In this document: one piece after another, positions 35,364-48,324 of the stretch
Layout: each line of letters opens with the position of its first letter
How positions within the stretch are numbered: position 1 is the stretch's first letter
Assembly: GCA_027605045.1 (NCBI GenBank)
Contig: JAQFWX010000116.1
Coordinates: 44,039 to 108,038 of the forward strand
DNA from: Phallus indusiatus
Lineage: Eukaryota; Basidiomycota; Agaricomycetes; Phallales; Phallaceae
Direction of reading: 5' to 3'
Length of the DNA: 64,000 bases
Program-made: the position numbers and the translations under genes
The notes under the pieces: model-generated
What the model was told of the DNA's origin: nothing
Seen by the model: only the letters and a program-made list of their open reading frames with translations
The model's database searches: none

Positions 35364-37095
35364 GCCGAACTTTCTCTCTTCCATTAATTCAATCCTTTTA
35401 TGGAAGTAACATTCTCGGTGTCTTTTTTTTCTACGACGAACATAAAAACTTTTCATAACTGTGATATTACGGATATCTATTTTCTTGCTTACAAGAGTTG
35501 TTTTTTTATTGTTGTCGATTCTTTGCATCTCATGATGCTTGTCCAACACCTGTCCAATCATATCATGAATCTGGCCTAAAAGCCGAGTAAGTGTTTCTTG
35601 GCGTCTATTCTTGTTGTGTATATATTCCGAGGATATCACCAAAACTTATATGTCGATATTCTGGCTATATGAAAGAACTAGCAAAAGTCATTAATTTATG
35701 TCTGGTCAGCTGCATACACAAATATTTCCACGTTTTTATTTAGAATCAGTCTTGAAGATACCTTGGCGAAAATAGGTTCATCTCCAGGAATTTACCAGAG
35801 TCAAGTATAATCGTGGAAAGATACTGGACCATCGTTGCTCCGAGTGCCATTTTCGTTTGCTATCGAACGGTTCGAACGGACAAGCTGGCGGGCCGCGTTG
35901 GGCCCTTGTTTCCAATAATCTGGCAATATCAGGTTTCCAAAACCACCGGCCAGGGTGCAAGACTCATATTTCATAATACAACGTGGATGATACGCCAAGT
36001 GGTTCCGTTTACACAGGTCGATATTGATAATTGAACTTGAAAAGCCTCTTTTAGTGGCCAGCGCCATCTCACGTGGGCTTCGCTATTGATTTCAACGTAA
36101 GCACTGGTTGCGCCACAACATTCTTTCTATTCAAACATACTAAGATGAGCAGCTAGCTTCTTTCCGAAGACGATCAATTCAAAAAACGAACAGTTCCTCT
36201 TGTGTTTTGCAGAGCTTATTGGCATACTGAAAACAGAACCAGACTCCCTGATGGAAAGTTTATCCATCATGGTTGCGGATACCGGCCCCGGCACTCTGGT
36301 AATGACCCTAGTAATTGTTTTGACGGAGTTGAGATATCTATCGTTCTCCTTGCCATCTCCCGGAACTTCTATCTACTCCAATCGTCGGAATGTTCTATGC
36401 GTTCCGAGTCTTCACCCCGCTGTCATTTCAGACTACACTTGTCGGAAGTCGTTGTATCAAGCCAAGTTTACTTGGCGTACCTCAAGAAGTCTATTAACAC
36501 TGCACTTTCATGATCCAAGATCGATTCTCTTCGCGTCGATGATCGCGGGTTCCTTACGCTCTGGTTGGTGTTGAACGGCATAGAATTCTCAGCAGCTGGC
36601 ACTGAATATCTGCAGGCACGAGCAGAACACAACGATTCTTCGCAATTGAGAACGGCATGGCATGGCATCCCTCACAATATCATCATACGTTTGTCCTCAT
36701 TGGCCAGAGAAGATTGCTGCTATAAAGTGGAAACTACGGGAATTCAGTAGAGCTCAAAATGCGGAACGCCCATTGCTCCGTGTTTCCGTCCAATCCTTTA
36801 GGAAATAGCGCAGTCAAATAACAATGTTAATCTCATTTTGTATTCGATCTCATGTATAGGTTGGCCTCATAAGTTTCTTCATGTTGATCATACCAACCTG
36901 GCCCCAAACCCCTCGGTCATGACACTTTCACCTAACCAACACCAAACTCAGCTGTTCGTGTTGTTCATTTCGTGACAGCTTCAACCGTCGTTTAATCGTC
37001 TTTTCTAGCATTGTGGCAGCCTCATCTTATGCTTCCGTTCTGAGTCAGTCTTTAAACCTATCTGATTTGAGTTGATTTCAATTGATTTAAACTAG
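35364..37095. other. 1.7-kb stretch without a supported gene
   Basis: Contains open frames near 35813-36067 on both strands and 36200-36750 on plus, none longer than 124 codons, with no motif I recognise. An acceptor-like TTTTGCAG at about 36212 precedes AYWHTENRTRLPDGKF, which may be a decayed gene. The right end probably contains the first exon of the next DUF6533 gene. Confidence 0.4.
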
Positions 37096-38593
37096 CTCTA
37101 TATACTTATGATTATTTGCTCAATCTTTCGCGGGAAGTGGAGTTAATGTGGCCAGGACCGTTTCACCTTGCGACTGTACTCTATTTTTCAACAAGATATT
37201 TACCATTCGTCAAATTGTTGTATGACATCGCAACAGTTTTTTTATCGGCTCGAACTGTACCTTCCAAGGCAGGCGTTTCGCTAACACAAGATTATCGAAT
37301 GTACTAAATATTTTTTTCAGTTTGTTTTTATGTTAATTGGTGGATATTTTTAACTCACGTTAGCTTTCCGCGTAGAGCCTGCGCCATTGGGCTACATGTT
37401 GTGGACGCTTTCCATATACTATCACGCACCGCAATTACAGGTAGAAATGTCGCTGCTAAGTTTCCTTCAATATAATTTACCAGAACAATAGTTGTATTGT
37501 TTGTCCAAACTTACGCAGTCTATAACCAGAGTAAAATTATTCTGGCCACATTAGGTCCAATGGGTGTAGCTCTAATAATCTTGGATGGTGTAAGTAAATG
37601 TCGGTTATCCTCTTTCAGTAATTGATGTTTTTGCAACAGATAGAATCTGCCGCCAAGTCATGTGTTTTAGTTGATCCCTCTGATCGGGCTTTGTAAGTCT
37701 GATTTCTGCAATTATTTCCAAAACAAATTAATGAGAGCTTTCAAAATTGTTAGACGTAAGACTCACGCTCAAATGCTGTCAAAATTCACATCATAATACA
37801 GAAGCGATGATAGATACGTCAGTTTCATTGGTTATTCTGACAGCATTCCCTACTGCTGTTATGCTCTTGACATTTTATCGCATGTATGCCATTTTGCGTC
37901 ATCAAAATGGTTTCCGAACTGAAGGTATGACGAAGAAAGGTGGACTGACGACTCTTATTTTGTATAAAAGTGAGCAGCTCCTCTAACAAAGTCTAACAAC
38001 GAAATTAACGATTCCAGCGCTGTGCATGTCGTATGTGATCTACTGGTCGTATCCTTAAACTTTGGTTAAGTTTATAACAGCGGCGTTTGCGTGTTGCGAC
38101 TTTTCAATACTCTGTGGTTTATAGTGAGCGGTTGGATAATTTTTTTTTGCTTGACTTCGTCTCATGCTTTTCGTAGCTTGGACCGGTAAATCATGCTTAT
38201 TCTTTCGGAAAGTAAACCACTCACCCACTGTTTAAAGACGGAAGCTAATCTGGGTGTTAACCCTTTTACACTTCCGTTAGTTTTTTTTTATAACTAGTAT
38301 TTTTTTCACTCTAAATAATTTCAATCCAAAGGGTAGCCGCAGTTTTCATTTCGCACTTTCTCTTAAGCCTTCGTGGTGCAAAGGAACCAGAGGATGGTGA
38401 AGACCACCCGGCAGATGGCTCTTCGAGTAATGGCATTGCCCTTACAACACTGCCGATACCGATTTGGATAGATCCTCCTGCGTTTGAGTTAGTTGTCTCA
38501 CCACCGCCTCGAGAAGAGCCTCACGATGAATTTGGACAAGGATTTGGACGATCCGCAGTGGAGAGATGGACAGCAGAGTTCAGGAAAGAATAG
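37096..38593 (+). CDS. DUF6533 membrane protein, paralog 4, first exon not found
   Basis: The DUF6533 hallmark YDYLLNLSREVELMWPGPF begins after an acceptor near 37095. Hydrophobic exons follow: LGYMLWTLSIYYHA, IVVLFVQTYAVYNQSK with ILATLGPMGVALIIL, and ASVSLVILTAFP-type helix with MLLTFYRMYAILRH. The last exon (from about 38335) gives RVAAVFISHFLLSLRGA and a hydrophilic tail rich in Pro and acidic residues, ending ERWTAEFRKE at 38593. It is a distant relative of the 5-14 kb copies, not a recent duplicate. The start exon should lie between about 36900 and 37080 but no convincing ATG could be joined. Confidence 0.65.
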
Positions 38594-38868
38594 ATTCGCG
38601 TAACGTTACGGCAAAACCTCATTAGAATATCCGCATTTCGCATTGGTCTAGCATACATAGCAATAAAAACACAAAATATTACCCACTACCCACAGCAACT
38701 TTAAAAACGCGCCAAGTTTGAACCTGAAGCACCTCCCGCCGGTTCACCTATAAATACTTCCGGACACCAGCGGCCATAGCAGGGTATCTCTGACGGAACG
38801 GGGATCTTGTAATGGCGACTGTTCGCCGTTAAACAACCCATATAATACCCCATACTTCCACGTCCTCA

Positions 38869-39684
38869 ATGAATAACCTGCCAACGCTCATTTTCGCAAT
38901 TATACTCTTACATTCGATTTTTGAAGCTACATGTTCCAGTTTCGGCCTAGGACAGCCTGAAGATAATGCCAACGTCACCCTTTCGGTGTCCTCACTGAAT
39001 GAGACCATGGCTCAATTAGGCATTCCACCGATTTGTTTTGGCAACTGTTCCTCACCAGTAAATCAAACAGCTGTACGACGCCAATTGTTTTGTTTTCTAT
39101 ATTACCATCATTGCTAAGTTAACCTACTTTTTGAAAGAATTGCGTGGATGCCACTTGTACGTTTTATCTCATTTTTCACCCGAAGGGGTCTTTTTTAACA
39201 AGGATAAAAAAGGTGAATGCACGGACGAATACGAAGAGAACGTGTATAATTGTTATTTTTGCACATCCACTGCTTTGAAATTGGGCTTTGATGAAGCTCA
39301 ACAAAAAATAAACAGTCAGTTGAATCCGAAACGCATTTTATAGCTTGCATTGATATTCCTTCCCGGATCAAAGCCGTATACGAGAAATGTGCTCATCTAG
39401 GATACCAATTAAAAGTCCTTATCTATCCGGGAGAAGCAGTAGTTAGCGCTGCAACATTCAGTACTACGGGATCACTGCCTCTTTCGATTTCCCCTCAGAC
39501 GCAAAGCATTGGTTCACACCCTCAGGCAACACAGGGAACAGCTGAGGATTCCTCGCCGGACGAGGTAGATCCGCAAGCGGCTCCCGAATTGACTATCCCG
39601 GTAAATCCTTCAAACGGTGATATCAATCTGCCTACGGGGATTTTTCTTTCTTCATGCTTGGTATTGTTGATGGTTTTGGGATGA
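38869..39684 (+). CDS. Cys-rich surface protein with GPI-like end, paralog 2
   Basis: Signal peptide (MNNLPTLIFAIILLHSIFEA), then a Cys-bearing domain spread over five small exons: GIPPICFGNCSSP, NCVDATC, DKKGECTDEYEENVYNCYFC, CIDIPSR and KCAHLGYQL. Next comes a Ser/Thr/Pro/Gln tail (SIGSHPQATQGTAEDS) and a hydrophobic end FLSSCLVLLMVLG as for GPI attachment. Three or more Asn-glycosylation sites near the start. Same layout as paralogs 1 and 3. Unknown function. Confidence 0.72.
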
Positions 39685-39968
39685 TAGTTCCTTGAGAATT
39701 ATCTATGCAGATCGTGGTTGTAGCACTTACAGTCGTTTCTCTGAAAAAAAACTTAGAAAATAAATATAATATCTTTTGGAAGTGGTTGTGGGATGAGTTA
39801 GCCGTCAACCCTTTAGTCCACCTCAAACATATGGACAAATTTAGATTAGTTTGCCCCCCGTTCACAGCCAGCAATGACGGTGACCGTGCCTGGCCGGGAC
39901 TTGTTTAAATGCCAAGCTCAAACATGCAGGTTGTGTCCTAGGCCTACTACTCCCGTACACATCTAATT

Positions 39969-40821
39969 ATGTACAAATTATTCGCTCTTTTATCGATTAT
40001 ATTCCCTCTTTTTATCAACGTTGCAGGTCATAAACACTGGGGACGTCAGGATATTATCACCTCTGCCTCGCCATTTACTGTTAATGTGGCACCTTCTACT
40101 AGCAACTCTTCCTTTAATGCCACCGCTGCAATAATAAATGCACTCAATGACAACGGAATACCACCTTCGTGCGATTCAGAATGTATTCCCCCATTCAATA
40201 CCACAGCGGTACGAGTTAATTCCCACTAATTATACGTTCACAAAAATTAATTCCTGTTGAAAGTCATGCCAAGATTTGTCTTGTGAGTTTTCTCTTATGA
40301 AAGCTTGGAAGCTCGATGTATTGAAACGACACAAGGCAGATGCACTAATGAATACGAAAAAAGCCTCTTCGACTGTTATTTATGCGCAGGAGACGTCTTG
40401 AACGCCAAGTTTGATACGGTTCAAAACGTAATAGACAGTGAATCCTTTTTCTTTAATCCACCAATTCTTTTCACTGAGTGTTTTCCTTTTCCGTGCGCGT
40501 TCAGCACTGAATAGGGACTGTTTTCAAATAGGATTTAACTTAACAAAACTCACATTCCCAGGAGAAGACCCGAATAGAACTATAACTTCTTCGTTTTCTT
40601 CAGTTGCTTTCACGCTTCCGGTTCCAACCTCAGCGGCAACAAACACACAGAATATTAATGTCCAACCCCACGTTACGCAAGGTACAACCGGAAACGATAC
40701 CAGTCCCAGCAGCGCAGGTCAAAGCTCTGCACCTTCAGCCGCCCCAACAAATGGCGGCGACAAGAAAATGACCGCTGGAGCTATCATCCCACTCGTATTG
40801 ATGCTCCTAGGATTTCTGTAA
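39969..40821 (+). CDS. Cys-rich surface protein with GPI-like end, paralog 3
   Basis: Signal peptide MYKLFALLSIIFPLFINVAG, then DNGIPPSCDSECIPPFNTTA, which parallels GIPPICFGNCSSP in paralog 2. After introns come EARCIETTQGRCTNEYEKS and LFDCYLCAGDVL, paralleling CTDEYEENVYNCYFC. The tail begins with LTFPGEDPNRT, which matches the VTLPGQNPNR block of paralog 1, is Ser/Thr/Ala-rich and ends with a hydrophobic stretch GAIIPLVLMLLGFL. Tandem with paralog 2 (about 280 bases apart). Confidence 0.74.
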
Positions 40822-41119
40822 CTTGAGAGTGGCAGTTCCCGGAGACATGGCGATCGTTTTTTGTATAAATCATATTCTTTAAAATATAGCCTGCTGTTCA
40901 TAAAATCTTCGTAGTGTATTATCCTGGATTTTAGAGTCTGAAGTGTCAGTAGTGTACAATTATTATTCCATGATGGTAAAGTATGCGGTGAAAAATGGAG
41001 CACCGACTCGGATGTCCGCGCGTTTGCAATGAGAACTACCAGATGGATTGCCGCCTCCGGTGCTTCGACGATGAGGCCTGAATAGAGAAGTGAGCAGAGG
41101 CGTAACAATCTATGCACAA

Positions 41120-42984
41120 TTAGTTTACCTTTGTCTTTACCGTCTTTGCAGATATGGAGTTGTGTTCTTGGACGACGGTATCCATAGCGATATCAGAGGA
41201 ATTTACAGGTAAGGAGAACTTTTCAAGAGCTCGTAAAACTTCGGGGAATACGAGCTTGTCTATATCTTTCCCCCAAAGAATATCAACGTGTTCATATTTG
41301 GGAATCTCGGAAAATAGAGTAAGCTGTAGCAAAGATCGTATTTCTGGAAAAAAATATTCACCCCTTTTGCAACGGTATGATCCGGAAGCTCTGACAGCAT
41401 CGATTCTATATGAACAAGACTGTCACTCTCTCCGTACAATAGCAATATTGGTGTTGAAATATTTTTAGTCGGAAACTGTGCAGGTGTCAGACAATACATA
41501 GATAACACTGGAAGTCCAATGCACCTTTGCGGGACGGTAAAAGAAATTTGTATGATAAAGCATGCCAGGAGCTTCATCGTCGTACCTATCAATGAATGTT
41601 AAGAAAAGCATCGTTCAAAACTCCTGAAATAGAAGAGGAATGCACATTAAGAACTCCCCACTTCGCATAATTTGGAACCAATGAACGACAGATTTGACAG
41701 AGGCAAAGGAATAAAGATGAGCATAAGCCGCTAGTTTTTGACTTTGCGAAATGTTCTTTCCTTGCCATCGAAACAACCAAGAGAGTGAATTATCGATGAC
41801 AGAAACAAAGATGGGAGGATCTGGGATTGGAAATTAGCGGAACTGGTGCGCATCTGAGGCATAAGGCATATGAATGCCGTACATAACACTGATTGCCACA
41901 TTGCTGCCGATGAAAGAATGGAGCGTCTACCAAAGAAGAGAAATACCAGTGAAGGTGATGCTTTCATGAGAGCATCTACCAAGGGTGGAGCTAGACCTTT
42001 ATCAACAGGTGTCAGTCACATGCCTAAATGAATCGCAAATATACCAAATACCCTTGGGACTCATAGCTGGTGCCAAAGCAACAAACAGGTTGACTTTTTT
42101 ATTCAACGAAGGATGTACACTCAAAGCGGCAAATGCTTGAGCAGTTCCTTGGCTAAAACCAATGTAACTGAGTGTCTTTGCTTGCGTCGTCTCCAGGATA
42201 TACTCAATTGTGTCGGGAATGTCATACATAGATAGGTCATCCAACGAGAAGTCCCAAAATGCAGCCGAGGAAGGCTTATGTGTCAAATGCTTCTTTGAGT
42301 ATTTGTTTCCTCGGTTGTTCCCTAGCTGCATTACATTAAAAAAGTTTATGGAGAATTTATGTGACTGGCCGCTAACCCAAACGTCGTAGCCCTTTTCTAC
42401 AAGAACAAATGGTAGAGCTCGTTCTTCGGATGTCAAGCAAACCCAAACTTCACTATTCATGAGCAGACCTAATTAAAACAACTAAGGACAAAGTCTGGTG
42501 TAAAAACAAAAAGAAAATACCGTGATGTAAGTATACAACGGGTTTCCCAACTTGGCCTCCTCTCGAACTAGTATCGAGCTTCTCGTTTATTTTATTAGGA
42601 ATTCGATGAATCCCCAGCATGTAGCCGTCGCGAGTTCGGACGATATGCTCCTCTGGATGATAACCATACACAGAGCAAAGCGCCTCGAAATCAGCAGCAC
42701 TCCTGATACGTTCTATGTGGGACCTCTCTTTTTTCGATACTCGGGGAAGAGAATTGACGTCCAAGGCATTGAAAAGTTCACGAGAATAGTCATGAAACCA
42801 TAAGAGAACTGGGGCGGGAAGTGCGATGGTGACGATCCGGATGATGCCTTCTAGTATAACAAGAAGTAATCCTAGAAGTAACGACGTATATTCTCGTCTA
42901 GCATGGAAGCACATCAAAATGATTCAGTATTTCCCTATATAATACTTACAAGAATAAGCGTCCTATGAAGGGAACACGAGCCAT
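41120..42984 (-). CDS. steryl ester hydrolase/triacylglycerol lipase, AB-hydrolase
   Basis: Membrane-anchored lipase of the yeast Yeh1/Tgl1 type, releasing fatty acids from steryl esters or triglycerides at lipid droplets or plasma membrane. The first exon encodes MARVPFIGRLFL (start 42984) and joins at REYTS to a hydrophobic helix (LLLGLLLVILEGIIRIV). Next are FHDYSRELFN, the VYGYHPEEHIVRTRDGYML block, PVVYLHHG, VWVCLTSEERAL-type text and the nucleophile GFSQGTAQAF. The acid Asp (LLLYGESDSLV) and His (YEHVDILWGKDIDKLV) follow. Stop at 41120. About nine exons. The open frame upstream of MMCFHARRE is intronic, which is why the MARV start is preferred. Confidence 0.85.
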
Positions 42985-43917
42985 GAGCTGTAAAGCTAGT
43001 AAAGATTGATTGAGGGGGAGATTGGCATGTTTTTGGATGACATAATGATCGACGTCATGACACTGAACACGTCGAATACCAATCGAATACTACTTCTCGA
43101 GTAGTGTTTTGTGTGCTCAACATGAGTATTTAATGGACAGCATAGAACGGAACAGACGGAACATCTAGCAACGTAGTCCACGGACAATAAGCTTCTCGAA
43201 TTCTCAAGACAATTTACTGCAGAAAGACGATGTGTTAGTGTGTGCATAGTTGCGATTCTGTGACTGCCGAGAGGTGCAAACATAGGCGTTGTTAAACCTC
43301 CAAACGTATTCAGATCCAACGAGCGTTCTGATGATCGGCTACTGTTTTCGAGAAATTTGGGGATGAGCCAGGATGGAAAGAAGATACCAAGGAGATACGA
43401 CCACGGAATGAACGTCAAAACCCGACCGTTGATCGGGTGACTAGCGTACTCAATAATCAGCCAACAGGATACGGATCATTGCTGAAGGGTTTAAACAGTA
43501 GATACAATAATATTCGTGTTTGCGCGGAATCTAACGACCCGAGTGGATTACGAATGAAGTTCACAATTTATGAGGCCGAGGTAATCCTGTAAGTATGAGG
43601 ATGACGATGAGCTGGGATGATCATGTCAGGGAGTACGCCGCGCATCGCACGTTTACGGTTTTGAGCCAGAGCCAGAGCCAGGGAAAAGAAAAGGAAAAAA
43701 CAACGAAATTCTTCTGGTACATCCGGCTGGGAAACCAGCATATGTTGTAATGTCGAAAATGCAGTCATAAATAATAAACAAAACCAGACAAGCCGCAGGT
43801 TTAATTTGGGTGATTTGAATTGCAGTGCACGTTGCGGCAATCGCCGGCGGAGATTGAATTTAGTCATATCCCGGTTCATCACAGTCATCACCTGTGGGAT
43901 ACTAGTCTCTCGTACTT
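42985..43917. other. divergent intergenic region
   Basis: Between the lipase on minus and the next gene on plus. Two minus-strand open frames (43418-42996 and 43891-43568) have no recognisable domain and no codon-level support. Probably holds both promoters. Confidence 0.5.
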
Positions 43918-45379
43918 ATGAAATCCAAACATACTGACGAACAACTAACATGGCTGCGTGCACATCTGGGAGAATATGAAAACCGTGCAGGTGGAAATGT
44001 CAGAGGAGATGCAAAAAAATACGCCCTTGAAATGGCCAACAAGTATATTGAGAAATGGGGCGTTCCTGACGGTGAAAAGGAAACGACAATGAAAGAGGTG
44101 AGTACACACACAGGGCAGCCTTTTATCGTTTGCTCTATCTGCGATTATTCACAAAACAAAACAACCTAGCAAATCTACACTTGGTTTAAAAATACATCAG
44201 CAAGAGGCAAAGAAGCGAGAAAAAGGCATCAGCTCATGAAGAGTTAGTTTATGATCATCCCATAGTCATCATATTGTCATATCCCGTATCTTGTGCTTAA
44301 ACACCTCCTAGAAGCTGAACGTCCCTCGACGGCGTATTTAACCGTGCCTAATATCGAACAACAAACCCATGCCGCTGCTGCTTCCCAAAGTACGTCATTT
44401 GAATCCTTCCTCACCGCCATCCAATTAACTCGAAACAAAATGAACAGTTACAGTCCCAGTTCGCTACCAACCTCAAACACAACAGCAACCACCTCAACCT
44501 CCACCGCAACCGCAGCCGCAACCGCAGTCTCAGCCGCCGCCGCCGCCACCACCGCCTACTCACTACGTTCCGCCGCCCGTCCCTCCCCCGGTACCCGTTC
44601 CTCAGCCCCTCACTCACTATACCAACACCCAGCCAACCTCAGTGCTTTCCCCATATGCCGCTGCACTACGCGATTCAATATTAAGTCACAATTGTCCCGA
44701 TGAAGATATTGCAACATCCATGCAGCTTTGTCCCGAGCCACCTGATATCATAAACGCCATGTTTGCTGCGGTGGTATTGATAACCACCAACCCTACCATG
44801 GTTCCTATGGATCTCGGTGACCCAATTCATCACATATTGCGCCGCTATTCAGCAGGCATAAACTTATGGCCTCGTACGATGGTCTATAAGGTGTATTCTG
44901 GTCCAATTTTAGGCCGACATCTACTCCACTATGCCATCCGGAAACATTCCGTGTGGATACCATTAACGCCGTTTCACCATCATCCTCACGACATTCAGGA
45001 AGAAATTACTCGCTTGAATCTCGATAGACAAAGACGACGCGATCATGTACTTTGGGCGCGTATTCACGCAGCAGCTCTAGAAATGGGATTGATGGAGAAC
45101 TCTTGGTTAGCCGAAACTTTGGCCAATGACTCTATGTGGGAAGACGATGAAGTCGAATGGATCAGCGGTTGCGTCTTGCTAAAGGGTCTTGTAAGATCGG
45201 GAAAAGTGCCAGTAGACGCCAGCTCTCTTAATTGGGGAGAGTTGATGCACAGATACCAATCCAAATGGAAGGAAGTCCGAGATGAAGGTCGACAAGCATT
45301 AATGGCAGTACGTTCTGAGCATTTTTACCTATTCAACCGATTAAACCTATATTTAGGAAACGCTGTTGGATATACGTAA
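43918..45379 (+). CDS. unknown Gln/Pro-rich protein with homeodomain-like WF motif
   Basis: Exon 1 (43918-44097) encodes a charged helical segment (EQLTWLRAHLGEYENRA, then MANKYIEKWGV). Exon 2 (from 44170) adds QIYTWFKNTSARGKEARKR, which resembles the recognition helix of homeodomain-like proteins (WF.N..AR) with a basic end. Exon 3 encodes AERPSTAYLTVPNIEQQTH. Exon 4 (from about 44451) opens with a Gln/Pro tract (PQTQQQPPQPPP) and continues into a 230-residue C-terminal region with no family I recognise, ending NLYLGNAVGYT. All three joins are in frame. A DNA-binding regulator is plausible but not proved. Confidence 0.62.
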
Positions 45380-46161
45380 AACATTAGAAGCCACCCACGG
45401 CCGCATTTGAGACCCCTATGTTATCGATCTGTTGTGCTATTCTGTAATTGCTGTTCTCTCACTGCTAATTCGTTTCTCTTTTTTTCTTGCACTCTCGCAT
45501 TGGTTTTGTGTCTCATCATCTTGTATACCGGATATCTCATTTTTTTGTTTGGAAAAGCATATCAGTGTATTTTACATATATACCTCAGAACTACGTTCTT
45601 GCATTGGTCGAAACCACGGATCATACTGCTCAATTTGATAATCCCGGGATTGCCGGCACCGAAAGCGTCCTGAAGCTTGAAACTTGGGATTGTTTGTCCG
45701 AAACGATTGCCTATAGCTTGAAACTCGGCTTCCGGATTGTGAATCAGGATAAACAAACGACGCCTCAAGACCTTTTTGAGAACAGATACAGTCGAAACAA
45801 TCTAAAGGTTAAATAAAAGGATTCAAATCACCAAACAAGATTATAACAACAGAGCTGACGTTACAGCAATATTTTCTCATAACACCATGGTGAGCCCGTC
45901 ATCAGGATTTAACTACAAGTTATGAGTGCGTATCTGATCAATTTGTTGATTCATGATCTTATTCCATTCAGCACTTTGTGTGCACGCTAAACATGCCTTG
46001 ACCTTGCGTATGCTGCAATGCGGCTTCTGTGACGGTGTCGTGCCACCATCCCCCTGCAATACAACCATAACGTGAACGAATAATATATATAATCGTCAGA
46101 TAACAATGTTATCATTTTCTCCCTTCGCTTATTACGCTCCACCGACGCCTTTTTCCCCATT
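45380..46161. other. intergenic
   Basis: About 780 bases with T-rich stretches and open frames at 45407-45816 on plus that show no domain. 3' flank of the Q/P-rich gene and promoter of the F-box gene. Confidence 0.5.
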
Positions 46162-47863
46162 ATGCATCGTATATTCAGCTCAAACGATATTGTAACGAGG
46201 ATCTCTTCGCTGGTTGAAGACAACGGGGATCTGTACTCTTTAGCTCGGGTCAACAAACTAGTGAGCAAAGTAGCATTGGACACGCTTTGGAATGATATTA
46301 CTCTGGATACATATCTTTATTTGTTTCGACAAGAGCTGGCCCCTTTTGGTGATGCTCAAGTGAAGGTCAGGATTCTGCCGTAAACCCCGTTTTGAAAGAC
46401 ACTGAGTAATTTTCATATTCTTCCTTAATCAGAACTTCCCTGGAGTGTCATTATCACTTTCACATCTTGACAGAATCAAAACCTATGCCCTACGCGTACG
46501 AACATTGCGGCGTAGTTCGGTATTCAACCTCGCAGAGCTGGTCGCAGTCTCAGCTATTCACCGTCAAGATCCTGTAATCTTCCCATTTTTGCGGAATTTA
46601 ATCTGGAACAATGGACACACAGACGAATTACCTCTTCTTATAATATTCTTCGCTCCTACATTACAAGTGCTCAATTTGCGCGATACCCAATCTATTTCAT
46701 CCGATAATACACTGGAGAACTCCTATGAGTCATCCATGCTGTCACCTCTAAACGTTCTCCTAACAAGGAAAATTCACCTTCAAAATTTGTATTTGCCTAT
46801 CCCCACCCGAACGTTTGAAACACAGTCGGAGTCGACGGCCACCCACATTCCCGACATATTGGAGGATTATTGCACTGCGTGTGAAGCTTTCTTCGACCAT
46901 GGTTTAGGGGATTACTTGGTCGAAATAGACATTATCCTCACTCCGGGAATATTACGACGAGTTGGTCGTCTTTCGCGACTACGCTATCTCCGGTTGTATC
47001 AGATCACTTGTCAAGAAGAGATAGAAGATATGCTCGAGGAAGACAATGCCGATGCAGCCACAAGCCATAACAACAATCCCGCACCATTTCCCGCTTTAGA
47101 ATGTCTATCTCTTAGACAGCTCAAGTCTCTCTCCAGGATCACGATGATGTTGTTTCAGTACTCCTGCATACCACTCTACGAATTCCACACGGAGGTTGAC
47201 CTTATGCCATCCGAAGATGATCTTGCCTGGCTGGTTCATATACTAACCAATTCTCGACGCACCCTCAAAACGTTCGGTTTGCGAGTTAGCAATGAATCCT
47301 TGTCAAGATTCTTGCCAGCTCCCGAATCCAGCATCCGTTTCCGCACCACATTCAGACCACTCTTCCGGTGTCCGGATATCCGCTATCTTTTTCTTCAGAT
47401 CCCATTCCAAGTCGAATTCACAGACAACGATGTACGAAATATTGTTCAGTCATGGCCCCATCTCCAAATCTTATACTTAGGCGAAAATCCTGCTAACAAA
47501 TTATCGATCAAGGGGTTCACAAACCTCGCCAATTGTCCTACATTGCAGTATGTACATCTTTCTTTTGCTATCCGGAAAAGCGACTTGGCACAATTCTTTG
47601 GCAAGACGGATATTTCCCAAGGGCCTGCTGCGTCCTGCCTTTGTTTGGAAAGAATGCACATAAACAAATCGACAATTGAAGTGGGTTGCGCCGTCGGCAC
47701 CGCGTTTCTTTTTCAAGTTTGCTTCCCAAGGGCGGAATTGGTCTTGCCGGAAGAATCATCTGGAGCAATCGAGGGTAACACTCCGATGGCGGAGCGGTGG
47801 GAGGAGGTTAGAGAGGGAATGAAGGCTGTGCGGGATATTGTTATGGCCCAGGTTCGAACGTAA
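46162..47863 (+). CDS. F-box/LRR-type protein, paralog 1
   Basis: N-terminal F-box-like segment (IFSSNDIVTRISSLVEDNGD with LYSLARVNKLVSKVALDTLW), followed by a long region with irregular leucine-rich repeats (LRNLIWNNG, LQNLYLPIP, LRYLRLYQI, ALECLSLRQLKSL, LQILYLGEN, LQYVHLSF). One intron of about 65 nt after DAQVK (near 46365-46431). Such basidiomycete proteins are thought to be SCF ubiquitin-ligase adaptors, but targets are unknown. Paralogous to the next gene. Confidence 0.78.
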
Positions 47864-48324
47864 AAAGACTCGCTCCACGATCTTCACAATCACGAACGCG
47901 TGATTACATGTATATGTTCAAGCGGTTCACAAAATAATAGGACTAGGCGGAACCATGTCGGTTCCAGACTTGATGCCTCTTTGCCAGATCTAACGTAAAG
48001 CGCTAAAGACCACTCGGTCCGTCGTTCATCTATAAAATCACGATAATCTTAGCAAAGTTCTGAGTGTAAATCGATATCGATTCAACTGCCAAACTCCTAT
48101 CATCCCAGCTGTGTAACGAAATGCCGCCCACCACACGCGCTATCCTCTTTTGAAACTTTCAAGAATTTATGTAAGTTTAAAAGTATTTCGATCATTACGT
48201 CTTATGTGTATTCATTTGGCGAAGCATAACATGCCTTTAACATGCGGTCTCTCTAATTTAAGCCAGGTCAGTTTCTCCTTCTCGTACCTCTACGCATAAC
48301 ATTGTACTCAAATCATCTAACAAA
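47864..48324. other. intergenic between the F-box paralogs
   Basis: About 460 bases, promoter of the second F-box gene. No gene seen. Confidence 0.5.

Noticed and set aside
42996..43891. Two minus-strand frames upstream of the lipase
   Set aside because: No domain; they lie in a divergent promoter region.
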